NCBI RefSeq assembly: GCF_006716445.1
Contig: NZ_VFPA01000001.1
Location: forward strand, 2,294,001-2,358,000
DNA from: Pseudonocardia kunmingensis
GTDB lineage: Bacteria; Actinomycetota; Actinomycetes; Mycobacteriales; Pseudonocardiaceae
DNA length: 64,000 bases
Direction of reading: 5' to 3'
Both the position numbers and the translations under genes were made by a program. The notes beneath the pieces are model-generated. The model had not been told where the DNA came from, searched no databases, and saw only the letters and a list, made by a program, of their open reading frames with translations. Of this stretch, positions 1 to 15,947 are shown piece after piece. Each line of letters opens with the position of its first letter. Position 1 is the stretch's first letter.

Positions 1-989
1 ACCGGGTCGACCTGACCGGCCGGCGGGTCGCCGTCATCGGCACGGGCGCGAGCGCGATCCAGTTCGTCCCGGCCATCGTGGACCGGGTGGCGGGCCTGAC
101 GGTGTTCCAGCGCTCCGCGCCGCACGTGATCCCGAAGCCGGACCGGGGGTACCGCGGACGCCGCAGGTCGCGGGCCGGACGGGCGGCGGCCCGCGCGTGC
201 TGGCGCGCGTTCTTCGAGACGGGCGCTCTCGGCCTCACCTCGGTGCGCGCCGCGGCGCTCCCGTTCCGCCTCGCGTCCGACCGGCTGCGACGCGCCCAGG
301 TGGCCGACCCGGCCCTGCGCGCCCGCCTCGCGCCCGACCACCCGGTCGGCTGCAAGCGCATCCTCATCTCCTCGGACTGGTTCCCGGCGCTCACCCGACC
401 GCACGTCGACGTCGTCACCGCGCCGATCACGCAGGTCACGGCGACGGGCGTGCGGACCGCGGACGGCGGGGAGCACCCGGCCGACGTGATCGTGCTCGGC
501 ACGGGCTTCGCCTCGACGGAGTTCCTCGCCCCGATGAGGGTGTTCGGCCCCGGCGGGCGGGAGCTCTCCGAGGAGTGGCGCGACGGCGCGAGCGCCCACC
601 TCGGCATCACCGTGCCCGGCTTCCCGAACCTCTTCCTGCTCTACGGCCCGAACACCAACCTCGGCTCGGGCTCGATCGTGCACATGCTGGAGTGCCAGAT
701 CGGCTACGTCCGGCAGGCCCTCGAGCTGCTGCGCGCCGGCGCCGGTCCCCTCGCGGTACGCCCGGAGGTGGCCGAACGCTCCGACGCCGAGCTGCAGCAG
801 CGACTGGCCCACTCGGTGTGGACCGGCTGCCGCAGCTGGTACCGCACGGCGAGTGGGCGGGTGGTCAACAACTGGCCCGGCACGATGCGCGAGTACGCGA
901 AGCGCACGCGGACGCTGGACGTCTCGGACTACGAGGTGCCGCTCCCCGCGACCCGGACGGCGGTCGCGACGCCCGTGCATGATCAATGA
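1..989 (+). CDS. Flavin-containing / Baeyer-Villiger-type monooxygenase, 5' end outside window
   Basis: The reading frame is already open at base 3 and ends at TGA 987-989, so only the C-terminal 328 residues are visible. A second Rossmann motif (VAVIGTGASAIQ) lies at the window edge and would bind NADPH. The C-terminal stretch PNLFLLYGPNTNLGSGS is typical of FAD-dependent monooxygenases of the Baeyer-Villiger / 4-hydroxyacetophenone type. These enzymes insert oxygen next to a ketone using NADPH and O2 in the cytoplasm. The FAD-binding N-terminus is not visible, so the subgroup and substrate cannot be set. A strong hairpin follows 7 bases after the stop. Confidence 0.85.
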   Translation, partial: RVDLTGRRVAVIGTGASAIQFVPAIVDRVAGLTVFQRSAPHVIPKPDRGYRGRRRSRAGRAAARACWRAFFETGALGLTSVRAAALPFRLASDRLRRAQVADPALRARLAPDHPVGCKRILISSDWFPALTRPHVDVVTAPITQVTATGVRTADGGEHPADVIVLGTGFASTEFLAPMRVFGPGGRELSEEWRDGASAHLGITVPGFPNLFLLYGPNTNLGSGSIVHMLECQIGYVRQALELLRAGAGPLAVRPEVAERSDAELQQRLAHSVWTGCRSWYRTASGRVVNNWPGTMREYAKRTRTLDVSDYEVPLPATRTAVATPVHDQ

Positions 990-996
990 GACACCA

Positions 997-1024
997 GCGG
1001 GGTTCGGGCGAGATCGAACCCCGC
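997..1024 (+). terminator. Hairpin terminator after the monooxygenase
   Basis: A perfect 10-bp inverted repeat (GCGGGGTTCG at 997-1006, CGAACCCCGC at 1015-1024) with an 8-base loop starts 7 bases after the monooxygenase stop. There is no U-run, as is common for actinobacterial terminators. Confidence 0.6.
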
Positions 1025-1147
1025 TCACGTCTCGCTCGTCGTGAGAACTCCTGTGGGCGCGCCGTACCCGGCTCGCGACCACGGCCCCCCGCCCGCCTCT
1101 CGTCCGCGGCGCGATCACCCACCTTCCCTCGCCCTCTTCCGTCGGCG

Positions 1148-1400
1148 AGGTGGCCGGGTGGGCGCCACTACCGCACGGTGGGTCGGCGCGGCATCGGAGT
1201 GATCGCGCGGAAGACCAGGGCGAGGGGTGGGGCAACTCGCCCCGAGCCGGGAACGGCGCCCCCACGCAACCCGCCCCAACCGACGGGCTCCCCCACGAAG
1301 GCGGTCACGGCGACATTCCGAGGCCGCCGCCCGAGGGATGATCAGCGTCTGCGGTCGGAGACCCGCGCGCCTGCGGCTCCAGAACCGCAAGCAGCGATCT
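1148..1400. repeat. Dispersed intergenic repeat, copy A
   Basis: The 627-base spacer 990-1616 has no credible gene. Its middle part resembles 44363-44715. Shared blocks include GCCCCGAGCCGGGAACGGCG (1239-1258 region), a block reading ACGCAACCCGC then CCGACGG, and GATCAGCG followed by GCGG and ACCCGC (1340-1370). The first 35 bases (GGTGGCCGGGTGGGCG then ACTACCG) instead resemble the left arm of the inverted repeat at 43989-44090. Several small reading frames cross it on both strands, but none shows conserved protein features. Function unknown. Confidence 0.6.
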
Positions 1401-1518
1401 CCCGCCCGCGCCGATCCGTTGATCGCCAGGTGTGGTCGCAGAACCGCACCGCCGCGGCCCAGGCACCACACCCGACGATCAGGACGCGGACCGGCTCGGC
1501 GCCCCGGACACGCAGAAT

Positions 1519-1557
1519 GGGGCCGGCCACCTCCACGGGAGAGAGGTGACCGGCCCC
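1519..1557 (-). terminator. Second terminator hairpin downstream of rpoC
   Basis: A 15-bp inverted repeat with one mismatch (1519-1533 against 1543-1557) and a 9-base loop lies about 60 bases past the rpoC stop. It probably backs up the hairpin at 1575-1607 at the end of the rpoBC transcript. Confidence 0.55.
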
Positions 1558-1574
1558 GTTCAGGGCATCGGGCC

Positions 1575-1607
1575 ACCTGCGGCCGGGCCGTCGCCCGGGC
1601 CGCAGGT
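1575..1607 (-). terminator. rpoBC terminator hairpin
   Basis: A GC-rich stem (1575-1588 against 1593-1607, one bulged base) with a 4-base loop begins 9 bases after the rpoC stop codon on the minus strand. No U-tract follows. Confidence 0.6.
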
Positions 1608-1616
1608 CGCGGCTAC

Positions 1617-5540
<3,924 letters not shown>

Positions 5541-5578
5541 ATTCGTGTCCTTCGTTCGTATCTCGGCTCTGGGCGGGA

Positions 5579-9106
<3,528 letters not shown>

Positions 9107-9348
9107 GATGCGTCCTTCCGAGAACTGCGCTCTCGTCTGGCGGGCACCGGCTTCCGCGCGATACCGTCTGCTCGTCCGCCCCGGGCGGGAGGTCCGGGCC
9201 GAGCGAGCCGACGGATCAGGGATCCGGCGCACGCCGTCTGTTGTCGTGACGCAGCCATCGCCGGCGGCACGCGAGCCGCGGAGGGGAAACCCTGCGGGAG
9301 GGACTCCTCTGAGCGCGCGCGAGCTGGACGAGGGCAGCGCAAAGAGGC

Positions 9349-9377
9349 AGTCTAGCTGCAAATGCAGCCGCTGTCGA
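9349..9377 (-). promoter_or_regulatory. Primary-sigma promoter of rpoBC
   Basis: On the minus strand, TCGACA (9372-9377) is followed after exactly 17 bases by TAGACT (9349-9354). This is a good match to the housekeeping -35 and -10 consensus. Transcription would begin near 9342, giving a leader of about 235 bases before rpoB. That leader contains the block CTCTTTGCGCTGCCC just after the -10. The rest of 9378-9708 shows no gene. Confidence 0.7.
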
Positions 9378-9708
9378 GACAGGTCGCCGAGACAACCATC
9401 GAGACCTAAGAGTGACTTGACGCGCGCATCCCGTCAAGACTCTACGCGCCGGTAAGTGGTCCTTTTCGTGGGACGAACGGTACGAAGCTCCTGTTCCAGG
9501 GGCTGGTCGTCCGCTCGCCGCCCGCTTCCGACCCGTCCGGATGACCGCCCATCAGGCGAGAGCCACGCCGCGAGCTCACATCCGCATCACACGCACGTCA
9601 CCGACCGGTGTCCTGGTCGCGACCTCCGGGCGCACCTTGACACCGTCTCACGGGCGACCCGACGATCGGTCGGCGGGGCGGCGAGATCCACCGGCTCGCG
9701 GCCCGCGG

Positions 9709-9802
9709 GCACGCCGGAGCGCAGGCGGAGGCAATCCAACCCCGCTCGCGGGCGTCATGAGGGCCGGCGAGCACGCCGGAGCGCAGGCGGAGGCAATCCA
9801 AC
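9709..9802 (+). repeat. 32-bp direct repeat upstream of the acyl-CoA synthetase
   Basis: An identical 32-base sequence occurs at 9709-9740 and 9771-9802, 62 bases apart. It begins GCACGCCGGAGCGCAGGCGG and ends GGCAATCCAAC. The second copy runs directly into the Shine-Dalgarno AGGAGG (9805-9810) of the next gene. The copies are in the same orientation. They may be a duplicated leader segment or paired regulatory sites. Confidence 0.75.
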
Positions 9803-9816
9803 ACAGGAGGACGACG

Positions 9817-11481
9817 ATGTCCGTCTACGACGAGCGACCCTGGCTCGCCCGCTACGACGAAGGCCAGCCGCACGACCTGGTGGTCGAGCACACCGACGCG
9901 CTCGCGATGTTCCGCGCCGCGGTGGCCCGCAATCCCGACGGCGACGCGATCCGCTACTTCGACGGCCGGATCACCCTGCGCGAGCTCGACGAGCTCACCG
10001 ACGCGTTCGCCGTGGGGCTGCTCGACACCGGCCTGGACGCCGGTGACCGGGTGGCGCTGTACCTGCAGAACGTCCCGCAGTTCGTCATCGCGCTCGTCGG
10101 CACCTGGAAGGCGGGCGGCATCGCCGTCGCGGTCAACCCGATGAACCGCGAGCGCGAGCTGGCGCTGCTGCTGACCGACTCCGGCGCACGCGTGCTGGTG
10201 TGCCTGGAAGGCCTCTACCGCGACGTCGCCGCGCACGTCGTCGGGGGCACGGACGTGCAGACGGTCGTGACGACGTCGGAGCTCGAGTACCAGACCCGGG
10301 ACGACCCGCGGGCGTTCGGCACGGAGGCACGGCGTGGCGAGGTCCCCGGCACGACCGACATGGCGGGCCTGATCGCGCGCTTCCGAGGCCAGGCTCCCCC
10401 ACCCGTGTCGTTCTCCCCCGACGACACGGCCGTGCTCACCTACACCTCGGGCACGACCGGCCCGCCCAAGGGCGCGATGAACACGCACGGCAACGTGGTG
10501 TTCAACAGCCAGACCTACCGGCAGCTGTGCGAGCTGGGGCCCGACGACGTCGTGCTCGGCGTCGCGCCGCTGTTCCACATCACCGGGCTGATCGGGCACG
10601 TCGGGGTGGCTCTGCTGCTGGGCGCGCCGCTGGTGCTGTTCCACCGGTTCGAGCCGTCGCTGGCGCTGGAGACCATCCGCGACGAGCGCCCGACGTTCAC
10701 GGTCGGGTCGATCACCGTGTTCATCGCGCTCATGAACGCACCGCAGGCGCAGGCACAGGACCTGGCCACGCTGACGAAGATCTGGTCGGGCGGCGCCCCC
10801 ATCCCCCCGTCGACGGTGAAGGCCTTCTCCGCGACGTTCGGGCAGTACATCCACAACATCTACGGGCTCACCGAGACCACGTCGCCGTCGCACGGGGTGC
10901 CCGCGCACGCGCAGGCGCCGGTGGACGACGCGTCGGGCGCGCTGTCGGTCGGCGTGCCCGTCTACAACACGGTCGTGCGCATCGTCGGCGACGACGGGCA
11001 GGACCTCCCGCCGGGCGAGGTCGGCGAGATCGTCACGTCGGGGCCGCAGATCGTGCCCGGCTACTGGAACAAGCCGGAGGAGACGGAACGGGCCATCCCC
11101 GGCGGCGCCCTGCATACCGGCGACGTCGGCTACATGGACGAGGCCGGCTGGTTCTACATCGTCGACCGCAAGAAGGACCAGATCAACGCCGGGGGCTACA
11201 AGGTCTGGCCGCGCGAGGTCGAGGACGTGCTCTACGAGCACGAGGCCGTGCGGGAGGCCGCCGTCGTCGGGGTGCCGGACGCCTACCGCGGCGAGACGGT
11301 CAAGGCGTTCGTCAGCCTGCGCCCGGGCCGCACGGCCGACGAGGCGGAGCTGATCGCGTTCTGCAAGGAGCGGATGGCGGCCTACAAGTACCCGCGGCAG
11401 GTCGAGTTCCTCGACGAGATCCCGAAGACGGTGACGGGCAAGCTGCTGCGCCGCGAGCTGCGGGCCCGCGAGCGCCGGTAG
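9817..11481 (+). CDS. AMP-forming acyl-CoA synthetase (FadD-like)
   Basis: Encodes 554 residues of the ANL superfamily. These enzymes activate a carboxylic acid with ATP to an acyl-AMP and then load it onto CoA. The phosphate-binding motif YTSGTTGPPKGAMNTHG lies about a third of the way in. The YGLTETT motif, the hinge sequence (FYIVDRKKDQINAGGYKVWP) and the C-terminal catalytic lysine region (KTVTGKLLRREL) are all present. The start is ATG 9817 with AGGAGG six bases upstream. The frame stays open for 276 bases further upstream, but that segment is the direct repeat and lacks family similarity. The substrate is probably a medium- or long-chain or aromatic acid; the sequence does not decide. 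Confidence 0.9.
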   Translation: MSVYDERPWLARYDEGQPHDLVVEHTDALAMFRAAVARNPDGDAIRYFDGRITLRELDELTDAFAVGLLDTGLDAGDRVALYLQNVPQFVIALVGTWKAGGIAVAVNPMNRERELALLLTDSGARVLVCLEGLYRDVAAHVVGGTDVQTVVTTSELEYQTRDDPRAFGTEARRGEVPGTTDMAGLIARFRGQAPPPVSFSPDDTAVLTYTSGTTGPPKGAMNTHGNVVFNSQTYRQLCELGPDDVVLGVAPLFHITGLIGHVGVALLLGAPLVLFHRFEPSLALETIRDERPTFTVGSITVFIALMNAPQAQAQDLATLTKIWSGGAPIPPSTVKAFSATFGQYIHNIYGLTETTSPSHGVPAHAQAPVDDASGALSVGVPVYNTVVRIVGDDGQDLPPGEVGEIVTSGPQIVPGYWNKPEETERAIPGGALHTGDVGYMDEAGWFYIVDRKKDQINAGGYKVWPREVEDVLYEHEAVREAAVVGVPDAYRGETVKAFVSLRPGRTADEAELIAFCKERMAAYKYPRQVEFLDEIPKTVTGKLLRRELRARERR

Positions 11482-11575
11482 TCCGTCCGGGTGCTGCGAG
11501 GACCTGTTCCGCGGTCCGGGTCCTTTTGGACGGCCCCGGACCGGACCGATGATCACCAGGACGCGTGCAGCAGCC

Positions 11576-11643
11576 CAAGATCCGAAGTATCGGTTGCCCA
11601 TCGTCGTGGTGACAGCAATGGGCAACCGAAACTGCGGATCTTG
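11576..11643. terminator. Long-stem hairpin between convergent genes
   Basis: Arms 11576-11601 and 11618-11643 are 26 bases each and pair with only two mismatches around a 16-base loop. The element lies between the stop of the rightward acyl-CoA synthetase (11481) and that of leftward rplL (11720). It could end transcription from both sides. Stem sequence is less GC-rich than its surroundings. Confidence 0.6.
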
Positions 11644-11667
11644 ATGGGGGCGGGCCCCGGAAACGCC

Positions 11668-11700
11668 GGAGGGCGGCACCCGGTCCGGGTGCCGCCCTCC
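11668..11700 (-). terminator. rplJL terminator hairpin
   Basis: A perfect 16-bp inverted repeat (11668-11683 against 11685-11700) centred on one base starts 19 bases after the rplL stop. It is the most likely terminator of the rplJ-rplL transcript. Confidence 0.65.
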
Positions 11701-11719
11701 GTGTCGCGCTGGCGCGGTG

Positions 11720-12112
11720 TCAGCTCAGGCTGACCTTGGCGCCGGCCTCCTCGAGCTTGGCCTTGGCGGCGTCGGCCGCGTCCTTGGCCACGCCCTCCAG
11801 GATCGGCTTCGGGGCGCTCTCGACGAGGTCCTTGGCCTCCTTCAGGCCCAGGCCCGAGACGAGCTCGCGGACGACCTTGATGACCTGGATCTTCTTGTCA
11901 CCCGCGGCGTCGAGGACGACGTTGAACTCGTCCTTCTCCTCGGCGGCCGGGGCGGCGTCGCCACCGGCGGCGGGGCCGGCAGCGGCCACGGCGACCGGGG
12001 CGGCCGCGGTGACGTCGAAGGTCTCCTCGAACTTCTTCACGAACTCCGAGAGCTCGATGAGGGTGAGGTCCTTGAAGGCCTCGAGCAGCTCGTCGGTGGA
12101 CAGCTTCGCCAT
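11720..12112 (-). CDS. rplL: Large ribosomal subunit protein bL12 (L7/L12)
   Basis: Encodes 130 residues with the standard L7/L12 layout: an N-terminal dimerisation helix ([20 protein letters not shown]), an Ala/Gly/Pro-rich hinge (residues about 38-58) and the C-terminal factor-binding domain ([20 protein letters not shown]). It forms the mobile stalk of the 50S subunit that recruits and stimulates translation GTPases. The gene follows rplJ by 39 bases, the usual L10-L12 pair. Confidence 0.97.
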   Translation of the reverse strand: MAKLSTDELLEAFKDLTLIELSEFVKKFEETFDVTAAAPVAVAAAGPAAGGDAAPAAEEKDEFNVVLDAAGDKKIQVIKVVRELVSGLGLKEAKDLVESAPKPILEGVAKDAADAAKAKLEEAGAKVSLS

Positions 12113-12151
12113 GGTGGTGCCTCTCTGGTGGTGCGGAGCAGTGGGGTGGGA

Positions 12152-12712
12152 TCAGCTCTCGGCGTCGGCCGGAGCCTCGGTGGTGTCGGCCTCGGCGCCG
12201 GCGGCCTGCTTGTCGGCGAGCGCCTGGGCCAGGCGGGCGACCTGCGAAGCCGGGGCGGCGAACAGGCCCGCGGCCTTCGCCATGGTGCCCTTCATCGCGC
12301 CGGCCAGCTTGGACAGCAGGACCTCGCGGGACTCCAGGTCGGCGAGCTGGTTGACCTCTGCGACGGTCAGCGCGCGACCGTCCATGTAGCCACCCTTGAT
12401 CACCAGGCCCTGGTTGGCCTTGGCGAAGTCGCGCAGCGCCTTGGCGGCGTCGACCGGCTCGCCGGTGATGAACGTGATCGCCGTCGGACCGACGAGCAGC
12501 TGCTCGAGTCCGTCGACGCCCGCGTCCTCAGCCGCGCGCTTGACCAGCGTGTTCTTCGCGACGCGGTAGGTCGCGCCGTCGCCGAGCGAGCGACGCAGCG
12601 TCGTCAGCTGGGACATCGTGAGGCCGCGGTACTCGGTGACCACCGAGGCGGACGCACCCCGGAAGTTCTGGGCGATCTCCTCGACCGCCGCGACCTTGTC
12701 GGGTCGGGCCAT
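12152..12712 (-). CDS. rplJ: Large ribosomal subunit protein uL10
   Basis: Encodes 186 residues. The N-terminal rRNA-binding domain ([17 protein letters not shown], then the [14 protein letters not shown] segment) is followed by the C-terminal helix that carries L12 dimers and an acidic tail. The start is ATG 12712 with an AGGAGG element five bases upstream. The frame extends further upstream without similarity. L10 anchors the L12 stalk and classically represses its own mRNA through the leader. Confidence 0.96.
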   Translation of the reverse strand: MARPDKVAAVEEIAQNFRGASASVVTEYRGLTMSQLTTLRRSLGDGATYRVAKNTLVKRAAEDAGVDGLEQLLVGPTAITFITGEPVDAAKALRDFAKANQGLVIKGGYMDGRALTVAEVNQLADLESREVLLSKLAGAMKGTMAKAAGLFAAPASQVARLAQALADKQAAGAEADTTEAPADAES

Positions 12713-12955
12713 CCTCGCCTCCTCTCGTCGTGGTCGGTGTGGATCTTCGTGCGGTTCGCACCCACCGACGACCTCGGAAACGACGAACGCCCCGACGCAG
12801 GAGCGCACGGGGCGTGGCAGGGACGCACGTGCGCGCCCCGCGGTGACCTCGTCCTCCTGCGCGGGCCGCCCGCGGATGCGGGGCCTTCGTGCACCGCGAC
12901 GATCACTCGTCGCGAGGCAGACCTGCGGTCTTCGGTGGAACCGGAAACAAGGATA
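12713..12955 (-). promoter_or_regulatory. rplJL leader, probable L10 autoregulation region
   Basis: A leader of about 240 bases precedes rplJ. It contains a stem ACGCCCC / GGGGCGT (12787-12815 region) and further GC-rich pairing. A possible -10 TATCCT lies at 12950-12955 (minus strand), without a clear -35. L10 leaders are known in actinobacteria, but I cannot confirm the consensus fold by eye. Confidence 0.35.
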
Positions 12956-12997
12956 CGCGACGCGCAGGGAGAACGCGCTCGCCCCCACCATCACCAG

Positions 12998-13057
12998 CAC
13001 CTTGGAGCCGTACTGCTGTTCTCAGGCCCGCGAAATCAGCAGTACGGCTCCAAGGTG
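12998..13057 (-). terminator. Perfect 21-bp hairpin ending the mce operon
   Basis: Arms 12998-13018 and 13037-13057 are perfect 21-base complements around an 18-base loop. The element starts 16 bases after the stop of the last Mce-associated gene. It most likely ends the mce transcript before the rplJ promoter region. Confidence 0.65.
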
Positions 13058-13073
13058 CGGAGGGGCCGGTCGG

Positions 13074-14036
13074 TCAGAGGGGGGTGACCGCGGCGATCTT
13101 CCAGCGGCCGTCGACCTTCTCGCCCGTGACCGTCAGGCGGCCGGCCGCCGCGAGCTGCTGCGACTCGGCGTCCGGGGCGGCGCGGGTGGCCTGCTGGTCG
13201 ACGAACGCCACCATGACCGCGCGGTCGGCGCTGAGCTCCTTCACCGCCGACATCGTGACGGTCGCCGACACCACGGCCTGCTGCTCCGGGGCCCGCGTGC
13301 GGACCTCGGCGAAGAGCCGGTCGAACTCGGCCGCGAACTCAGGGGTGATCACGGCGCGGGCCGCGTTCTCGTTCTCGTCCAGGCGGGCGAAGTCGAACGA
13401 GTAGACGGTCTCGATCGCGTCGCCCAGCTGCCCCGACGCCTCCGCCGTGGCGCCGACGTCGACGAGCGCGAGGTTCGTGGCCGCGGGGGTGCCGCGCAGC
13501 CGGGCGTCGAGGACGCCGAACACCGCGCCCGCCGCGGCGAGCACGACCAGCGCGGCCACGAGCAGCGGAACGGCGTGCCGGCGCAGCGTGGCGGTGATCC
13601 CCCCGGTCTCCGCGACCGGGTCGGCGGCGCGCCCGGCTGCCTCGTCCCGCGCGCCGTCCCGTCCGTCGTCGCGGGCCTCCGCGGCCCGCGGCGCCTTGCG
13701 CAGCGAGACGGGACCTGCGGCGGCACGGCCCGCGCCGGACCGCTTGCCGGCAGGCCTGCCCGCCGACGGCGCCTCGGCGCCACCGGTCTCCTCCTCGGGG
13801 CGGGGGCGGCGGCCCTTCGGACGCGGCACCGGCGGGGGCTCGGACGCGGGGGCGGTCGCCGGCGCGGTCGTCGGGATCGCGGCCGTCGTCTCGGACGCGC
13901 CGGCGGCCGGCTCCTCGGCGAGCCCGGCCGGGCGGGCCGGGGCGTCGGGGCGGGCGGCGGTGGGCGCGAGGCCCGCCACGCGCGGGCGCCGGGCCGGGGT
14001 CGCGCGGGGGCGGGGGGTACGGGGACGGGGCGGCAT
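13074..14036 (-). CDS. Mce-associated membrane protein, proline/alanine-rich N-terminus
   Basis: Encodes 320 residues. Roughly the first 150 are a disordered, Pro/Ala/Arg-rich cytoplasmic region. A single membrane helix follows (VPLLVAALVVLAAAGAVFGV), and then an extracytoplasmic domain of about 150 residues of the Mas (Mce-associated) type. Such proteins stabilise or assist Mce transporters at the membrane. ATG 14036 is chosen because GGAGGTGA lies five bases upstream; an in-frame GTG three codons earlier sits inside that Shine-Dalgarno. It is the last gene of the mce operon. Confidence 0.75.
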   Translation of the reverse strand: MPPRPRTPRPRATPARRPRVAGLAPTAARPDAPARPAGLAEEPAAGASETTAAIPTTAPATAPASEPPPVPRPKGRRPRPEEETGGAEAPSAGRPAGKRSGAGRAAAGPVSLRKAPRAAEARDDGRDGARDEAAGRAADPVAETGGITATLRRHAVPLLVAALVVLAAAGAVFGVLDARLRGTPAATNLALVDVGATAEASGQLGDAIETVYSFDFARLDENENAARAVITPEFAAEFDRLFAEVRTRAPEQQAVVSATVTMSAVKELSADRAVMVAFVDQQATRAAPDAESQQLAAAGRLTVTGEKVDGRWKIAAVTPL

Positions 14037-14073
14037 CGCGGTCACCTCCGGGCTTCTGTGTCGGCTGGAGCGC

Positions 14074-14655
14074 TCAGTTCGGGGTACCGCTGTTCGGGGT
14101 GCGGACCGGGGCCACCCGGCTCGCCTTCCAGCCCTCGTCGGTGCGGGTCATCTCCAGCTCCAGCCGCTGGCGGGTCATCACGGGGTCCTGCCCCTCCGGG
14201 CGCACCTCCACGTCGAGCCCGACGAGCACGCGCGCGGTGCCGGCCCGGACGTCGAGCTCCGCCACCGCCGCGTCCTTCACGGTGGCCACGGTGACCCGCC
14301 GCGCCTGGGTGACGACCTGCTCGTACTCGGCGCGGTGGGCCCGGAACTCGTCGAGGAGGGTGCCGGTGGAGGTCTGCTCCCACAGGTCGAGGCCGGCCAC
14401 GACGTTGTTGTGGTCCAGGCTGTTGAGGTTTATCGCGGCCTGCCGGGCGTCCACGAGCGCGGCCTCGCGCTGGGCGGCCAGCTCGAGGCCCTCGTCGCCG
14501 AGCGCGAGCGCGTACCGACCGCCGAAGAACAGGGCGACCAGCGCCGCGAGCGCCACCAGCGCGGCGAGAGCGGTGACCGGGGTGAGCGCCGGGCGGCGCC
14601 GCGCCGGTTCCGCCTCGGCGTCGCCGGTGCTGGTCTTCTCGTCGAGAACGGTCAT
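14074..14655 (-). CDS. Mce-associated membrane protein
   Basis: Encodes 193 residues: a short cytoplasmic N-terminus, one membrane helix near residues 26-48 (ALAALVALAALVALFFGG), and an outside domain containing DLWEQTSTGTLLDEF, a pattern seen in Mas-type proteins. It lies 50 bases after mceF and 37 before the second Mas-like gene. The function is inferred from operon position and topology. Confidence 0.75.
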   Translation of the reverse strand: MTVLDEKTSTGDAEAEPARRRPALTPVTALAALVALAALVALFFGGRYALALGDEGLELAAQREAALVDARQAAINLNSLDHNNVVAGLDLWEQTSTGTLLDEFRAHRAEYEQVVTQARRVTVATVKDAAVAELDVRAGTARVLVGLDVEVRPEGQDPVMTRQRLELEMTRTDEGWKASRVAPVRTPNSGTPN

Positions 14656-14705
14656 GCGGCTCTCCGTCGGGGGTCGGGTCGCGCGGACGTTCGCTTCGCA
14701 GGGGG

Positions 14706-15947
14706 TCAGCCGAGCAGGATCTGGGTGAGGGAGCTGAGCGGCGGCGTCGCGGCCGCCCGGTCCTGCTCGGGGGGAGCGGTGCCGGCGGGCAGGCCCTCGC
14801 GCGGAGGGCCGGACGGGGCGCCCACCGCGGCCTTCGGCGTCTCCGCCCGTGGCACATTCTGCGCACCACGCACGGTGATCTCGCTGCCGGGGGGTTCCGC
14901 GCAGTAGGCCTTCCGGTTCTGCGGCACGTCGCGGACGTCGTCACCGGCGCGACGGTCGGTGCTCTCGTAGCCGCGGGAGCAGGCGTAGGGGTCGAACAGG
15001 TTGATGGCGAGCCCGAGGTGGGCGGTGCCGTCGGCCGGCGCCACCGTGTAGGTGTTGGCCGCGACGCCGGGGTAGGTCACGAGGATCTGCTGCAACCCGT
15101 CCTGGCGCGGTTCGGCCACCCGGGAGATCGTGAGCAGGTCGGCGACGAGCTGCCCGATCTCGCTGCCGCTGTCGCGCAGCAGGGCCTGCAGCTCGGTGGA
15201 GACCTCGGGACCGGTCTCGATCAGGCGGCGCAGGTCCGGGTCGGACTCCGCCAGCTGGTCGGCGAGCAGGGCGAGGTCGCGGCTGAAGCTCTTGAACGAG
15301 CCGGAGACCTCGTTCTGGGTGGTGAGCACCGTGCGGCCGTCCTGGATGAGGCGGACGGTCTGCGGCAGCGCCTCGACCGCGTCCTGGGTGAACAGGTCCG
15401 TGGTGTCGAGCAGCTTCTGCAGCGGCTGGGCGGTGTCGGCGAACCCGACGCCGAGCTCGTCCACGACGGTGCGCAGGGAGTCCAGCGGCACCGAGCGGAC
15501 GAAGTCGTCCAGGCTCACCACGAGCTCCTCGACCGGCACCGGGGTGGTGGTCCGCGACACCGGGATAACCGTCCCGGCCTCCAGGTACGGCTCACCGTCG
15601 CTGGTCGGTTGCAGGTCCACGTACTGCTCGCCGATCGCGGAGAGGTTGCGGACGGCCGCGTCGACGTCGGCGGGGATCGCCGGCGCGTCGTTGCGGATGT
15701 CCAGCTGGACCTCGACGCCATCGGGCGTGAGGGTCAGCGGGCCCACCCGGCCGACGCTCACCCCCCGGTATGCCACGTCGGCGCCGGTGAAGATGCCGCC
15801 CGACGCCGCGAGCTGCACCCGCACGGGGTAGGTCGTCGCGCCGAACAGGTCGCCGAAGCCCGCGTACCGGAACCCGGCGTAACCGACGCCCGCCACCGTG
15901 ATCAGCAGGAACGCCACCAGCTGCAACCGCACGATCCTGGTGATCAT
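14706..15947 (-). CDS. mceF: Mce family protein, sixth subunit
   Basis: Encodes 413 residues. An N-terminal membrane helix (VAFLLITVAGVGYAGF) precedes the MCE domain (about residues 38-118, with GADVAYRGVSVGRVG). A long helical region and a Pro/Ala-rich C-terminal tail follow. Its ATG overlaps the mceE stop (ATGA), showing translational coupling. The six MCE proteins are thought to form a hetero-hexameric shuttle for hydrophobic molecules across the envelope. Confidence 0.9.
   Translation of the reverse strand: MITRIVRLQLVAFLLITVAGVGYAGFRYAGFGDLFGATTYPVRVQLAASGGIFTGADVAYRGVSVGRVGPLTLTPDGVEVQLDIRNDAPAIPADVDAAVRNLSAIGEQYVDLQPTSDGEPYLEAGTVIPVSRTTTPVPVEELVVSLDDFVRSVPLDSLRTVVDELGVGFADTAQPLQKLLDTTDLFTQDAVEALPQTVRLIQDGRTVLTTQNEVSGSFKSFSRDLALLADQLAESDPDLRRLIETGPEVSTELQALLRDSGSEIGQLVADLLTISRVAEPRQDGLQQILVTYPGVAANTYTVAPADGTAHLGLAINLFDPYACSRGYESTDRRAGDDVRDVPQNRKAYCAEPPGSEITVRGAQNVPRAETPKAAVGAPSGPPREGLPAGTAPPEQDRAAATPPLSSLTQILLG

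Noticed and set aside
990..1549. A 187-codon rightward frame after the monooxygenase.
   Set aside because: It starts inside the terminator region and runs through the repeat element; composition is Arg/Pro/Ser-rich without domain features.
9541..9816. A 92-codon N-terminal extension of the acyl-CoA synthetase.
   Set aside because: It lies in the direct repeat, lacks family similarity, and a strong AGGAGG marks the start at 9817.
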